A DNA stretch of 64,000 bases from Paracamarosporium sp. OC-R06-R3 (lineage: Eukaryota > Ascomycota > Dothideomycetes > Pleosporales > Didymosphaeriaceae): assembly GCA_019828545.1 (NCBI GenBank), contig JACVRA010000347.1:97259-161258 (forward strand), in the 5' to 3' direction. A program made the translations under genes and the position numbers. Below are positions 45,447 through 57,647 of the stretch, piece by piece. The notes below the pieces were generated by a model. It was not told the origin of the DNA. It worked only from the letters and a program-made list of their open reading frames with translations, and did not search any database. Each line of letters opens with the position of its first letter. Position 1 is the first letter of the stretch.

Positions 45447-46712
45447 ATGGACGCAGACGACAGTGTCCCACCACCAATTCGTCGTGTGTCGCGAGAGGCT
45501 CTGGAGATTCAGAAGGCACTGGACGACTTTCACCTAGAGGACGTCGGCTTTGACGGCGACGAAGCGGCCCCACCGTCCATCAGACGGCTAAGGACGCCTT
45601 CCTTGGGCGCATCATCTTCAGCGAATCCCTCCAGGTCGTCAGCGTTATCACCACGCCAAGCAGCGACCCCTTCACGCCATGGAGTACCTCCTACCAGAAC
45701 GATAGCATCGCCATATCCTCAGTACAGCGCCTCCTCTCCGCTCCCAGATCGAACGCCAGCTCCAATCCAAAACCGAACTGCACCTCTCCATGTCAATACA
45801 AGCCCTGCCCCAATCAAACACACACCTCCGCTCCCCAACAAGAGCCCTCTACGATCACACTTCGAACCCGAACCTCTCAAACCAAGTCGGGCAAATTATA
45901 CCCGGAACTTCTCACATCCCTTCAAAAGCCAGGTCCAGTCCCAACCACAACCCAAATATGCCAATACATCATCTTTTCGCAACCCACCTAGACCGCTCTC
46001 TTATCGAAATAGCCCTCGCACGCCGTACAGCCTCCGGCGGTGGAGCTCCCTCGAGACGATAGATTCCGTCCAGACAACGCAAGAAACTTCGAGAGAGAAT
46101 TCATTTGATGGGTCGGAGAGTGCGCGTACTGGCGACACTTCGAGTTCTAAGCGGCAGTATCTGTCATTCTGCGACGACGAGGAAGATGAGGAATCGACAG
46201 CTGAAGATATTCCCATAACTCCGCCAGCAAGCAGTGTGACGTTTCCCAGGACACCGTCCGATCACTCACGCCCACAGTCTTCTGCGAGCAGCTCAGTGCG
46301 ATCTACATCCACGACTCAAGGCAGTAGCTCGAAGAGATCGACGACTGCATCCATAATTAGAAAGTTGAAAGGAGACAGAGCCTCCGAGCCCCTATTGACA
46401 GCAGAAAATCTTGAGGGCGAGAGATTCTCACTCGACCATAATTCACGGACAAGCTCATCTACCTCATCTATGACCATCTCTTCTGGAAGACCTTCTGAGC
46501 TTGCCCTTCCAAGCTCATCACTCGGCAGTACATCACAGCTCTCAGTGTCAAGCAAAGATTGGAAGTCAAGCAACTTCGACATAAGCGGGCTGAGCGAGGC
46601 CGAACTGAAGAAGTGCAAGAAGAAGGGTATCAATCCGGCGCTATACGCTGAAATGAAGGCAGCACGAAAAGGGCGATTTGTCAGCCCCATTGGAGGAAAT
46701 ACTTTTATATAA
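45447..46712 (+). CDS. Disordered fungal protein of unknown function with conserved C-terminus
   Basis: Intronless from the ATG at 45447: 421 residues, dominated by Ser, Pro, Thr and Arg. The frame stays open upstream to about 45416, where a splice acceptor-like site is present, so an upstream exon is possible. The middle carries an acidic D-D-E-E-D-E-E cluster. The last 45 residues look folded and conserved: L-S-E-A-E-L-K-K-C-K-K-K-G-I-N-P, then A-L-Y-A-E-M-K-A-A-R, with a terminal S-P-I-G-G-N-T-F-I. I have seen this tail on uncharacterised ascomycete proteins but know no function. No membrane or catalytic motif. Confidence 0.7.
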   Translation: MDADDSVPPPIRRVSREALEIQKALDDFHLEDVGFDGDEAAPPSIRRLRTPSLGASSSANPSRSSALSPRQAATPSRHGVPPTRTIASPYPQYSASSPLPDRTPAPIQNRTAPLHVNTSPAPIKHTPPLPNKSPLRSHFEPEPLKPSRANYTRNFSHPFKSQVQSQPQPKYANTSSFRNPPRPLSYRNSPRTPYSLRRWSSLETIDSVQTTQETSRENSFDGSESARTGDTSSSKRQYLSFCDDEEDEESTAEDIPITPPASSVTFPRTPSDHSRPQSSASSSVRSTSTTQGSSSKRSTTASIIRKLKGDRASEPLLTAENLEGERFSLDHNSRTSSSTSSMTISSGRPSELALPSSSLGSTSQLSVSSKDWKSSNFDISGLSEAELKKCKKKGINPALYAEMKAARKGRFVSPIGGNTFI

Positions 46713-49189
46713 CACTGTACGAATTCATACCATTTTAATGACAATACACCAGCATTGAACAGCATCACCCATATGCATAAGTCAGCCTGCAATGCCAGCA
46801 ATGCCCGATGCTATACAGTTTGCTGCTTTAACCTCTCGTGGTGCTACGCAGCAACGTGGGAACCGCTGACGATAATGCCGGCGTCTATCCCCGGTCGCAT
46901 CGGTCGTCAGCCTGCATCGCACGCGTTCACCTCGTGTCCGAGTATATGTCGGTCTTGTCTTCATCTATATCCCACTCTGCAGATTAACCACGCTGCAAAC
47001 GCCGCACATGACAGCCAGGACCAAGCAGTGCCGAGATACTGCGCCTGGGCGGCGACAGTGTACCGACAGAGCGGCCTTCTCGTGGACTTCGGCATTTGCT
47101 CTTCGACAACCAGGAATTCTTACCATCGCTTCCACCGGGTAATCTCTGAGATGTATATCTCGCAGACATTATCGTGAGGGATGGTATATTGAGAACGCAT
47201 CCCGCGGATCTATGTATATCTGTTCCTCGGCGTTGTCTTGGTCTGAGAACCACCCGGGTTTGCGGTGTAGGCTCGACTATGGTGTTGAAGTGAGGACGGA
47301 ATACGCAGATCCATAGCGTTGTCGCCTATCGGTCGTCAATCGAGGTGGCGGAGCTAGATGCAGCGGAAAACGAGACGATCTGTGCAACACACCGCAGTAG
47401 ATCCAGCACCTTGATCGGGTAACCATATCACATCACCTACATACTCTGCGCCCACTTTGGCCACAGAGTCCGCTCCCCGGGGCCCTATCCTCGTTATCAC
47501 AACCCAGTAAACCCACGTTGTTCTCTCGTCGCATAGCTGACGTCGTCACCTTCCCCATGTAGCTTCGCTGTGTTAACATTCTCGGCATTTGATATTAAGC
47601 GGGTGCGTGAATACGGCTAGCGTCCACCGCCGTAACCGGGTGTAGAGCTGCAGTGTAGATTAGACGACTGCGCATATACCTGGTAGACGAAGTTCGGAGA
47701 TCGGATTTTCGCACGCTTACATGCTCGATATAGGGAGCAGCAAGTGCAGCGCCACGCTACGCTACACAAAGTCCGGCGTGGTAATACTCAAAATACAGTC
47801 TTGTTCATGTCCGCATTACTCAATGACGGAAAAATGTCGCATCGCATATGGCTCGATGGCCGGAAAGTGTGTTCTTGCTCTGGACATGTCACCAGATGTG
47901 GTGCGACCCGTGTGCAGGGTGGCGAGGAAGGGCTTAACAGTTGCTCCGGGAACCAAGCGTGAAGTCGCAGCAAGCAAGGTCCGCTTAGAGTAAGCATGCT
48001 TTGCCGGCGGAGTAGGTGCTTTAGCAGTGCATTTCCAATCCCGTTCTGTATGCCTCGTGCAGGCAGTTCCAGAGCAGTCATCAGCAGGGAGCCTAGCCCT
48101 GTTGGCCGAAGGGCGCGGGGTGATGCATTAGCAATGCACGGCAATGGCAGAGCGCAAATGGGATGAGAGCAGCCTCCAGTTAGCATGGTATTTGCAATGG
48201 CATTTTGCGTGCTGGAGGCGACGAATAAGCATGACGAGGTGGAAATGGCGGGCGTGCTAGGCCAAGTGCAAGTGGGAAATGCCGCCGCTTGAGCGTTGTC
48301 GATCTCGCGGTGCTGCTTTTGAGATGAGAGATGGGGCGCCGCGGTGACCTGAAGAGGAGGCGGGGATGCCTGCGACGCTAGAACGGGTTAGGCGTGGGCC
48401 TGGGCGTGATTGGGCAGAGTGTGCGACAGTGTGAGAACTATACGAGTAGAATATGCTCTCTGACTTGCATTTCTAATAAGGACGAACAACGAGCACTGAA
48501 CTTGCATGTGAGACTTGCATTCTGCGTGCTGGTCCTGCAACTGAGGTACTCTACCAAGCACGCAGAACCGACGTCGTATCTCCCAGGATAACAAGAACCA
48601 CAAAAAAAAACATCGCAACGGCGATCTTCAAGCAAAAATGGAGACGTGATAGGCGCGGTCAATTCCCCTCAAACCTCCGAGAGATCAACACTCGTTACCC
48701 ACAACACCAGACTTGGTACATGCCATCAGCATGTCCATCACATGCATGCCTGTTCCTGGGGAGCAGCGCCCCGCACCGGATCGATCGACCATCACGTCAC
48801 GTCACACACCAACGACTTCGGGCACCCTTCTGGAAACCTTCGCTCGCAGGAACACAGACGATCACGATTCACCGAGCGTTGGTCACCCCACCACGTGCCG
48901 TGCTCCAGTACGCTACGCCATGTATGTAAGATCTCTCAGCCCCAATTCTCCCGCGCCGCTCCGCTTTTTTCGCCCCCTTGCGCCAGACGTCCGGTCGATT
49001 GCTTACGCGTGTGTTGGTGCACCATTGCCTCATGTGGTTATGATCGCTTGTTTTGCTGAGTCGCAATGGAGACGCACAGTTACGTGAGTGAGGTGTGTGA
49101 CCATGTCTGAGCCGTGGTCGCACCATCGTGGTTTGTGTGACTCGGTTGGGAGAAGATACGTAAAATGGTCGGGGTGTATTCGCACGAGG

Positions 49190-49218
49190 GTGCTGTGCTG
49201 TGCTGTGCTGTGCTGTGC
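49190..49218. repeat. Pentanucleotide microsatellite (GTGCT)n
   Basis: 29 nt of perfect GTGCT repeats, about 5.8 units, in the gene-free interval. Confidence 0.9.
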
Positions 49219-50351
49219 GACCATGTAGAAGACCCTGAGGTTCAGTGTTGGTGCTTTGGCCTGCGTCGTGGGTTTTCGTCGCGCATGCTGGTCTCGCGAA
49301 TGAACGCTGTCGTGGAGCGTACGTACATGGGGAATGACGCGGTGCCACGACCTATCTGTACGAGGAGTTATCGTTCTCCACCCTCTCGTACGCGATCTAG
49401 ACAACATCGTTGACATGGAGAGTGCAAGGTGCGACAGTATCCTGGTCTGGAGAACCATGCATCCGAGAGAGGTCTTTGACAATGAGTGAAGACGTTGGGT
49501 TGCCAAGCTGCATTGCCTTATATGGATCTTGAACGATTCCTTCTATGTACGTCAGACCATCTAATTAGACAGACGCAACATGAGAACGATGAATTGCTCT
49601 ACACACATGCTGTTGCCCCAGGAACAACGAACCCATCCGATCCCGGCACTTGCCCTCAGATCGCAACGCCTGCAGGATTCTGGGCAAGAACTCGCGAAAT
49701 CCATTCCACCCAGCATAAGCCGGCATATGATTCGTGCGCTGCCACGTGGCTCACTGTTGGGGAACTCTGTGAGCAAGGCCTTAGTACGGAAAGCATGCCG
49801 TCCGTAGGAAGCTACCTGCATGGAAGCTTCGAAGGTTTCTCGGAGGTGGAAAATCCCGCCAAAGGATCACACTCGCGCGCGGCTGCTCTACCTGCAAGTA
49901 ATTAGGCGAGACAGATACGTACGTCGTGACGCGAATAGCCATGACTCTGGGTGTCGTGTGATCGTTGTCATAGGATGGATCCAGCAGTAGGATGCAGATT
50001 GGGGACGAGCGTTCTGCAACGAGCATCGAGGGTCGTCCGCTTTGGGGAAAAGCAATACAAAGTGCAGACTCAGACCTCACCACGTCGCCCCAATCCGCAG
50101 TCCACAGTCCCATCGTCTGCACGCATTGCATACATACAGATACGAACAATCGATAAACGGACCACACAGACGGATACAAGCCCAGCCCAAACCCAAGCTG
50201 GCCCTAGGCCTCCCACTGCTTCCATCCTTCCAACAAACGTCGACTCCGTTCCGGGGACGTGCCTTGCCTTGCCAATGCACCTGAAGCAAGCGCTCCGTCC
50301 TTCCCCACAAAACATCACATCACCCTAGCTACGATCCCATCTCGTCATCCA

Positions 50352-50371
50352 ACACACACACACATACACAC
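50352..50371. repeat. CA-rich microsatellite
   Basis: AC dinucleotide run with one interruption (ACACACACACACATACACAC). Confidence 0.75.
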
Positions 50372-50581
50372 CGCATCTATCGCCCTACACAGTGCAGAAA
50401 CACCAACATATGCACCCCAACTCAACTCTCGGGCAACCCCCACGCATCGTCACCGGCTTCGCCCCGCCTCGCTTTCCACTCCTCCAACATCTCACTCCAT
50501 CTCACATACACGTACAGTTCATGTACAATTCTGACCTTACATACAGCCCGCGAGGCCGCCCCGTCCGCCCACGCCCACGCC

Positions 50582-50605
50582 CACACACAGACACACACAC
50601 ACACA
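50582..50605. repeat. CA-rich microsatellite
   Basis: AC dinucleotide run with one AG interruption, 24 nt. Confidence 0.8.
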
Positions 50606-51963
50606 GACGCAAACACCCCAAAAAACGTAAGGGCAACCACACAGCAGGAAACGAGACAACGCCCGGCCCACCGTTCCCTCCTCACAACCCAGCCACCAAC
50701 ATCCCATCCTGCCATCCTTCCCACCTGGCCCAATCCCAATTGCTACTTCCATCCCATCATCCCACGCACACATGTACTTACTCTCTAGCACATACATAGT
50801 CCCCATCCCATCCCACGCTGCACCAAAGCCGGGGAACGCGCTCCGCTCTGCTCCCCGGCGGGATTGACCGTGACAGTGCTGAACCGAGGGAAGCTAGGAG
50901 ACGAGGCTCTTCAACGGGCGTTGGCCAGCCACTACGCGCATGCACAAGTGTTGTGGCAGCTGTTGGCGTGGGGTTTTCACGCAGGCAGTCCCGTCAGCGT
51001 CCAGGCAGACCAGGGCGTAGAAGGATAAAAGCTCCGGGCAGGCCTTCTAGAAGCCCTTGGTCACGTGGCGGCGTGGGGAGAGGAAATGGAGTTGCGAGGT
51101 TGGGTTGGAGGGTAGGGTACGGTTGGTTAGGTTCTAGACTGAGTGTGGCCGGCGGACGGCGTTTAGGTCTGATAATTATAACTCACCGCCTGATGCGTTG
51201 CGTTCGTTCCTTCGCGGACAGACGAGGCGAGGCGAGGCGAGATGAGCCCAGGCAAGGCGAGCGGCCCGCCTCGTCGGATGTCAAAGTCCGTGGCGCTTCT
51301 GGTCTGTCCTGTCCGCCTGTCCAAGGACACATCACATCAGATTACATCAGATCAAGACACTCGTGTAACAAGCTGGTGACGGAGTAGAACGTGTTCGATT
51401 GCTCGCTCGGCAGTAGAGCGGCTCCTGGGATCTATCCCGATCCAATGCATCCACCAGTCCCATGCTTGAGACTCGCAGACGGGAAGACCAAACTTCTCAT
51501 GAAAAATGTACAGTATGATAAAACAATAGCCGCCCAGACCCCACATATCCACGTCGGTCATGATATCGGCTCAGCGATAGAAATATGCCAGCCACAAAAC
51601 ATGGCAGGCTGCAGCAGAAACGCCGTGGTCCCAATCCCGTCCGTACAGGTGGGTATCCATATAAGCACATTGAAGCCACCCCCCATCCCATAAAGTTTTA
51701 TGACACAATGATGTAAAACGCCGATCTAGAAGTGAAGATGATGCCGGTTGTAAATCAAAGGTGACCCACCCAAAATGTGGTATAGATGTAAATTCGCCAG
51801 TGCGCCTTGCAGGGAAAATGTGATAGGTGACGCCGGGGTATGCAGTCCAATGCAAGATGCAAGTCGCTCTGATATCGCACCGCGTTAATCGTTTACTTTG
51901 ACCCGACCTAACCCAGGCCGAGTCAAGAGGAAGAAATCCAGGATGCAACATGATGGAAACGAA

Positions 51964-53633
51964 TTAAAATAGTCCTCCCTCAACAACTCCTTGCTCTTCC
52001 TCTCTCAAGTGGCCACCGCTTCTCTTTTTCGGCCACAATTTGCTGCTCACACGTTTCCAGCTGTCCCGTGTTGCAGTTGCCAGTCCACTGTGTTCGCCTC
52101 GGCTCGTCCTAGGACTAGGTGTGCCGCTATGCGATCCATTCTCGTAGTAGGCTTGCTGGAAGTCGGTCATGGGGTAGTCGCTCATAGGCGGTGTTCCGGG
52201 TGGAGTAAGAGGATCGCTCATCCCTGATGGGCTCCGGCTGCCGGAATCGTCTGTCAATGCGTCACTACCGCTGGCGTAGCTGAGTGGGCCACGAGAGGAA
52301 GGCGATGCTGATGAGGTGGCGGGTTGAGAGTTGAAGCGAGAGTGCGAGAAGGGGCGTGCGTGCATGAAGTTGGAGGTGAGTGAAGACGGTGCTGACGCCC
52401 TCTGGTGGACGGGAGCGTGAGTGGTGCGGGGGTGGTAAAGCGTGCGTTCGTCGTAGCTCCTTGTGGAAGAACGAGTTGCGCTGGAGTCGTGGCTGTCGTG
52501 GCTCACTGCCGATGCCAAAGCACTCATTGGCGAAACCGAGTTCAGAAACGAGACCAAGACGCTCTCCTCCATGAGCTCGTAGATCTTGTTGACAGCCTCA
52601 TCCAATGCCGACGGATGCGGCGGCACGTACGAGTCAGAGAGGTTGAGGAGCGTGTCGCGTACGTCGGCAGGCAGGTTGACCTGGTCATGTCAGCAAGCAT
52701 ACAGGGAGAAGTGCCGTAGGCACTCACCTCTCGAGGACCCGACTCGCGGATGTAGGCGTCTATTAAGCGTCTCCACAGCATGAGCACATAGGCACATTCG
52801 TCGGAGAGAGGCGAGATGGTGGTGCCGGGATGACGGTTGACCATCTTTGAGTAGTGTTTTCGGTATCGTGATGCGTCCATTGTGAACTCGAGGTTCTCCA
52901 AGCAGTGGTTCTGGGACAGGAAGGCCATGAAGGAGCTGAGTGTGTATGGTGGAGGTGCGGTGTTGGCGAGGATTTCGGACAGGTTCGGTCTTCGGTTGGA
53001 GGCAGAGGCGATGCTGCGTGGTATGGAGACGGTCAAGGGCCGCGAGGGAGGGAGGTATTCTGCCATGGACATCTTGACGTCTTCGTCGTCGGGCTCAGCC
53101 GACGAGGTGGTGGGGGAAGAGGCGGTTGAGGAGGTTCGTATGGACAATGGAGCGGTGGCGGACTTTTTCGAGTTCATAATGCTTCTCCGCAGCTGTTTGT
53201 ACACCCGGCGGGCGCTAGTTCTGCCGTCTCGGTCAAGGGTCTCGCAGGAGCAGCACTGAGGGCGGAATTGTTGCGCCAGCTTGACGGGAGGTGGCACGAG
53301 GTTCGGAGAACCCAGTGGCAGGTCGATGGGGTGGACGGGGGTTATCGCAGCGACAGGGTCATCGAGGGCACTGGCGACGGGGACGACGGCTAGGCGGAAT
53401 GCGGACTCGCACAGGACGTGGTGCTTGGTGTTGTGCAGCAGCGTCTCGACGATGGGTGGCACGGCTGGGGGGCACACGGCAGGCTGCAGGCGGTCGGGGG
53501 CAGCGTCGGGAGCGTCGTGGGCGACGGAGGCAGAGGCAGAGGCGGAGGCAGAGACGGGCGTGCGGGCAGTGAGTCGTGGTGCGGATGTGAGACAGGCAAG
53601 CTTGGGGTGGAGGAGGCAGCGCCGGGGTGCGGC
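51964..53633 (-). CDS. RGS-domain regulator of G-protein signalling
   Basis: Two exons are certain: the frame ending at 52728 and 52680-51964 (47 bp intron, GTGAGT..CAG with a GCTGAC branch). The RGS domain is split by that intron: L-S-E-I-L-A-N, Y-T-L-S-S-F-M-A-F-L-S-Q-N-H-C-L-E-N-L-E-F, then E-C-A-Y-V-L-M-L-W-R-R-L-I. It resumes with V-N-L-P-A-D-V-R-D and ends in V-L-V-S-F-L-N-S-V. It resembles fungal RgsA-type proteins that speed GTP hydrolysis on G-alpha. The C-terminal 180 residues are Ser-rich and disordered. The 5' end is unresolved: the frame is open back to 53633 after a TGA at 53636-53634, with conserved-looking sequence (P-P-I-V-E-T-L-L-H-N-T-K-H-H-V-L) but no ATG. An upstream exon must supply the start. 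Confidence 0.85.
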
Positions 53634-55526
53634 TCAGCGTGGTTTTGAGCAGCGGGAGGGTGCAGGAGTCAGGCTGGGGGCGCGTGCTTTGGCGCAGGTG
53701 TGGTTTGGGACTTGGGCTGGCGGACGGGGCAGCGCACGTTCGTATCGAGTGGGTTGGGATGGCACTGGGATGGCACTGGGATGGCGCTGGGATGGCGCTG
53801 GGATGGCACCAAGGGATGAGGGAATCAGGAATGGCGCCGCCGTCACAGGCGTTAAAGCGGCGCGCCGGGCTGATTGGGCGCCGCCGTCGAACGAGCATCG
53901 AAGACTTCTAGCGCCGCGCCCTGCTGAAACGCTACGCAACAGTCGCCACCACCACCAGCCGAAAGTTACGCCGCTCGCCCTCTCCCCCTCTATTGTTGCA
54001 GTACAGAAAGCCCTCCGCGGCGGCATCGTCTTTGTCCCCCGGCCAGCCAGCACCAGCCAGCCAGCAGCCGGCCAGCCAGCGCGCCCGCCAGTCGCCGCCG
54101 TCGCCGCCCACAAAGAAGAAGCCATTGCGTGACGCTTCCATGCACCCCCCGTCCAGGGCGCGCCCCGTGCGAATCACGTCGCTTCCTGCCTGACTCTTCG
54201 CCCTACCGCTGGGGCCAAGGCACGCGAGCCCTCCAGTCCTGCCTGAGGCCCCGCTGACGCTGATTCTTACGGTAATTAACGCGCCCGAGCGCCAACTCAA
54301 CACCACGCAGATCCACCCACACCCACACCCACCGCGCCAATGGCTGCCGGCGCGCCTGTTGAGCGCGCATCTGCTCGACCCGTCAGTCCACCGCAAACCA
54401 CGCACCTCGCGCCCAAGCCCCATCCGGCGCTGGCCTCGTCCTCTGCTCTGCGCCGCGCCAAACGAGGGGCGACCCGCGTTGCAACCTGCTGACGTTTCAC
54501 CAACCCCCTGCTCCACTCATCACCGTGCTCCGTCCTTCCATGCACCGAAAATTCGAAATTTCTTCTAGAAGCCTACCCCATCCGAATCGGGCCCCGTGCG
54601 CGACCCGCTCGCTTTCGTGTTGCCAACACCAACACGGCCTTTGTGTCCGTTTGCGTGACAAGTCGCGCGCCTCCCTCGGCACCACAGAGCCCCAAGCCCA
54701 CGTTGGAGCAGCCTCTTCGGAAGCCACATCTGCAAACTCGTAAATCATCCCATCGTGATCCCACCCGCTGCAAGCCACCTAAGCCTTCTGGGAAAGTGCA
54801 CCAAGAAAAATTTCCTCTCCAACATCCGCCGCCCACATGACGTGGGAGTGGAGTTGCTCCTCTGCCATTGTGGCCATTGCGAAGCGATTCTCCCGCCTCA
54901 CCGCCTAGTGGGCTCGGTTTTAGCCGCATCGCAACCGGAGATCTGACGACAAGTCTCGAATCCCTGCACCCCACCCACTCTATAACATAGAACAACATTC
55001 CGATAATCCTCATGGTTCCATCTCCCAGCGCATGATGCGTGTGCAAGACGCTCTTCTGCGTTGCGTGGGCATGGTTCTACGGCTCACCCAACTCAACGCC
55101 TTTGCACCTTGCACCCGCTATCCCAGACTTCCGGGTCGGATTTCTGCGCCTGATCTAGCCTTGCTGCCGACCGGACGCTTGAGGCCACTGCTCCGAATAA
55201 CATTCAGCCTATCTTTCGGAACACGCATCCGCGCTACTTAACCAGAGTGAAACGTGACAGGTGGATCACAGCCATCTCTAACAGTGTGACGTGTGGGGGT
55301 CTGGACTTGTGCTTGGGTTCAAACACCTAGGCTTCGTCGTGCTTGCCGTGAAACATGGGGAGCGTGGGATACATGTGCTATCGTCGATCCATACGCTCCG
55401 AGTCGCGTGGCACGACTTGAGAGATGTCCAACGCCAGGCGGCTTAGTCTTATTAAATGGCGCCGGATGCACCCTGTCCAAGAGATATGGCGTGCTCTTGC
55501 GGGTAAAAACTCCGTTGACGACAGTC
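53634..55526. promoter_or_regulatory. RGS upstream region
   Basis: 1.9 kb between two leftward genes. It should contain the first coding exon and promoter of the RGS gene and the 3' end of the RUS gene. It is GC-rich and repetitive: an 11 bp tandem repeat (listed separately) and a CCAGC-rich run at about 54042-54080. Confidence 0.45.
53755..53809. repeat. 11 bp tandem repeat, five copies
   Basis: Five head-to-tail copies of TGGGATGGCRC (R is A in copies 1, 2 and 5; G in 3 and 4), exactly 55 bp. On the RGS-sense strand this is C-rich and would lie in the 5' leader or first intron. Confidence 0.9.
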
Positions 55527-57647
55527 TCATATTGTCTTATTCGTCTCCATCTGTATCCGCACACCCGGTCGTGTTTCTAGGACAGCGACATCCAGATCCC
55601 ACCCAGCATCTCGCATCTTCGTTTCGTACGTATTCACTAGCTTCCGCGCTTCCTCCAAGGCGAATCTGAGCTCAGCGAGCCGCCCGCCTGATGCGTCATC
55701 CTCAGCGGCTCTACGCTTACACTCCGTGGATCCTTTGCGGGCCAGCAAAAGCGCCTGAGTCCACGCCTTGAGTTGATCCATCGGAGCACAGCCTTGCTTC
55801 AAAACGATTACGGCATCGGTTCCACAAGACCAAAGCAAATAGGCATCGTCTTGGTAGAGTTGTACCAGATCTGACAAGTTGGTAGCTTGCAGGTCTAGCG
55901 ATCCTGTCCGTCGGTGGCGTTTCCCCATATGGCGGAGCATAGTTACTAGTGGCACTCCAATGCTGCAGTGACCGAGTATACTATCATCAGTCCAACGCAG
56001 TGCTCCGTCACGCTCGAAGATCCGTTCCCTCGCGGAGACTTCGGACGGCGACAGGATCCGTCCGTCGTGCAGGAGCCTGCTCATCACTATGGTAGCGCGT
56101 TGCCTGTTCAAGGTGCGCATGCTAATGGATTTTACCGCAGCGTAGTTCGTTGCCAAGTGTATTGACAGTAGAGCAATGAGCGTACTCCAGGTCGCTATCG
56201 GTGTAGATACCCAGGACACCACTATGCTACCAACCTATATGGCAATCAGTTAATACAACATATGTCGGAGTATATCGGATTGACGATTGCATCAAAGTCT
56301 GTGGCTGGCAATCGGTACCAAACATTAGAGAGATTTGGGATGCTCACCAACATGCCCAGGAGCGATATTACCGTTTCCTGGCTAGAGTCTTTCTGTGAGA
56401 TGATCAGCGTTGGCTTTATCCTGCAAGCTTTCCCACGTATGTGGGTAGATGAAGTAGCCCAGATATCGATATGAACGTCACGCCATCCAATCCGTTGACA
56501 AACCGTCGCAGCGACTTACAGCATTCAGCTCTCCCAAATTCCCCCGTTTTGCGAAATGGGCAGATAAGCTCGCCTTCGACGATCCAGCACACACACCGCA
56601 TAACGACCGGAGGACGCTCGATAACGATAATATCAGAACTCTAGCCGTTTTGGGGAACGCTGGCGATAGGCAATCTAGAATCATTGCTGTGTCGTTGAAG
56701 ATGTCTGCTGCAAGTCTATACATTTTGCATTCGGGTTCCAGCGACGTACCCAGTCTATGCGCAAAGAGAATGGTTACGATTCGTCCCATGGACTCCTGCA
56801 ACACGGAAAGTAGCAGTGCGGCCGTTGGTGATGCATTGGCGTCGCCAACGCCTACACCTATTGTTCCGCCAGTTAGCTCATGTAATTATGAAAAGCACAA
56901 TCCGCGTTGGTCCCTAAGCTTCGCGGATGTCCTTCCGAGGTATCGAAGATCCGGCCTGCAGAAAGATGGTTTGCTGATCCGGCGAAGGCGGGATGTACGG
57001 TCATGCGGAAGCAATCTACATCCTGGCGCTGTGTGTTTGAGAACACGGATCCAGGGCCACGGTACCCGACTCGCTTATGACTTCATTGTCTTGTATATTG
57101 AAGACGTGCATGGTGCGTATATGAATCGATATGCTTAACTCACCTTCCAAGACTGCGCGGGAGGAGAGGAGTCCTGCAATCGATGAAGAAAAGGCTTGAA
57201 GCGAGTCCTGGTGCAAACGGAATTTGTCAATCACGCAGTCTCAAGAAGATGCTCAGCGGTACGAGGATGTGCGTACGTAGATCTGGTACCTGTTGATCGC
57301 AAAGTGAGATCAGCTTGTGACACCGGTGATGACATGCAGAGGCATGCGCGAGCCCTCGCCTCTGCTTTGAATAGCAGCTGGTGAACGCACTGTATGTAGT
57401 CCTCGGTCACAGTATGTGGGTAACCCGCAGGGAGAAACACTTCGAGCAGCTGTTGTGCATAGCCTTTGTTTTCTTCGGGAAGCTGTCAGGGTCAGTCGTC
57501 TTGACTTGCTCGATACGTAAAGTTGCTACGACGCACCACTGCATCAACCCTGCTTCTTCCTTCGCCAGCAGCTGATTCGATGTAAGTGGCCCTGATGTTT
57601 CCCGCGTCGTCCCGCTCAATCAGCTCGAGACTGTCCGTTGAAGTCAT
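55527..57647 (-). CDS. RUS-family (DUF647, root UVB sensitive-like) membrane protein
   Basis: Seven exons: 57647-57537, 57482-57391, 57289-57277, 57207-57144, 56857-56520, 56392-56348 and 56234-55527. Introns are 54, 101, 69, 286, 127 and 113 bp. The product is 456 residues, the usual family size. Exon 3 is only 13 nt and supplies Y-Q-I-Y, restoring D-Y-I-Q-Y-Q-I-Y-D-S-L-Q. Family markers in order: V-F-L-P-A-G-Y-P-H-T-V-T, S-S-R-A-V-L-E-G-V-G-V-G, H-R-L-G-T-S-L-E-P-E-C-K, F-N-D-T-A-M, C-G-V-C-A-G-S-S-K-A-S-L, A-V-K-S-I-S-M-R-T-L-N and R-A-T-I-V. Hydrophobic stretches fit a membrane protein. The family is known in plants (RUS1/RUS2 in UV-B response and auxin transport) and animals; the fungal role is not established. 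Confidence 0.9.

Larger units (their letters stand above)
46713..51963. other. 5.25 kb convergent interval without recognisable genes
   Basis: Both flanking genes point into this interval. All open frames here (up to about 160 codons) were read for domains, signal peptides and intron-joined continuity, without success. It contains several simple repeats, listed separately, plus a short GGCGA/GAGGC pentamer run at 51224-51240. It may hold long 3' UTRs, a non-coding RNA or a young gene. Confidence 0.55.

Noticed and set aside
49486..49905. Rightward 139-codon open frame in the gene desert
   Set aside because: Composition looks non-coding and no domain is visible. Kept only as part of the desert finding.
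50953..51387. Rightward Arg/Gly-rich 144-codon open frame
   Set aside because: Its composition follows the GC-rich pentamer repeats; no conserved block.
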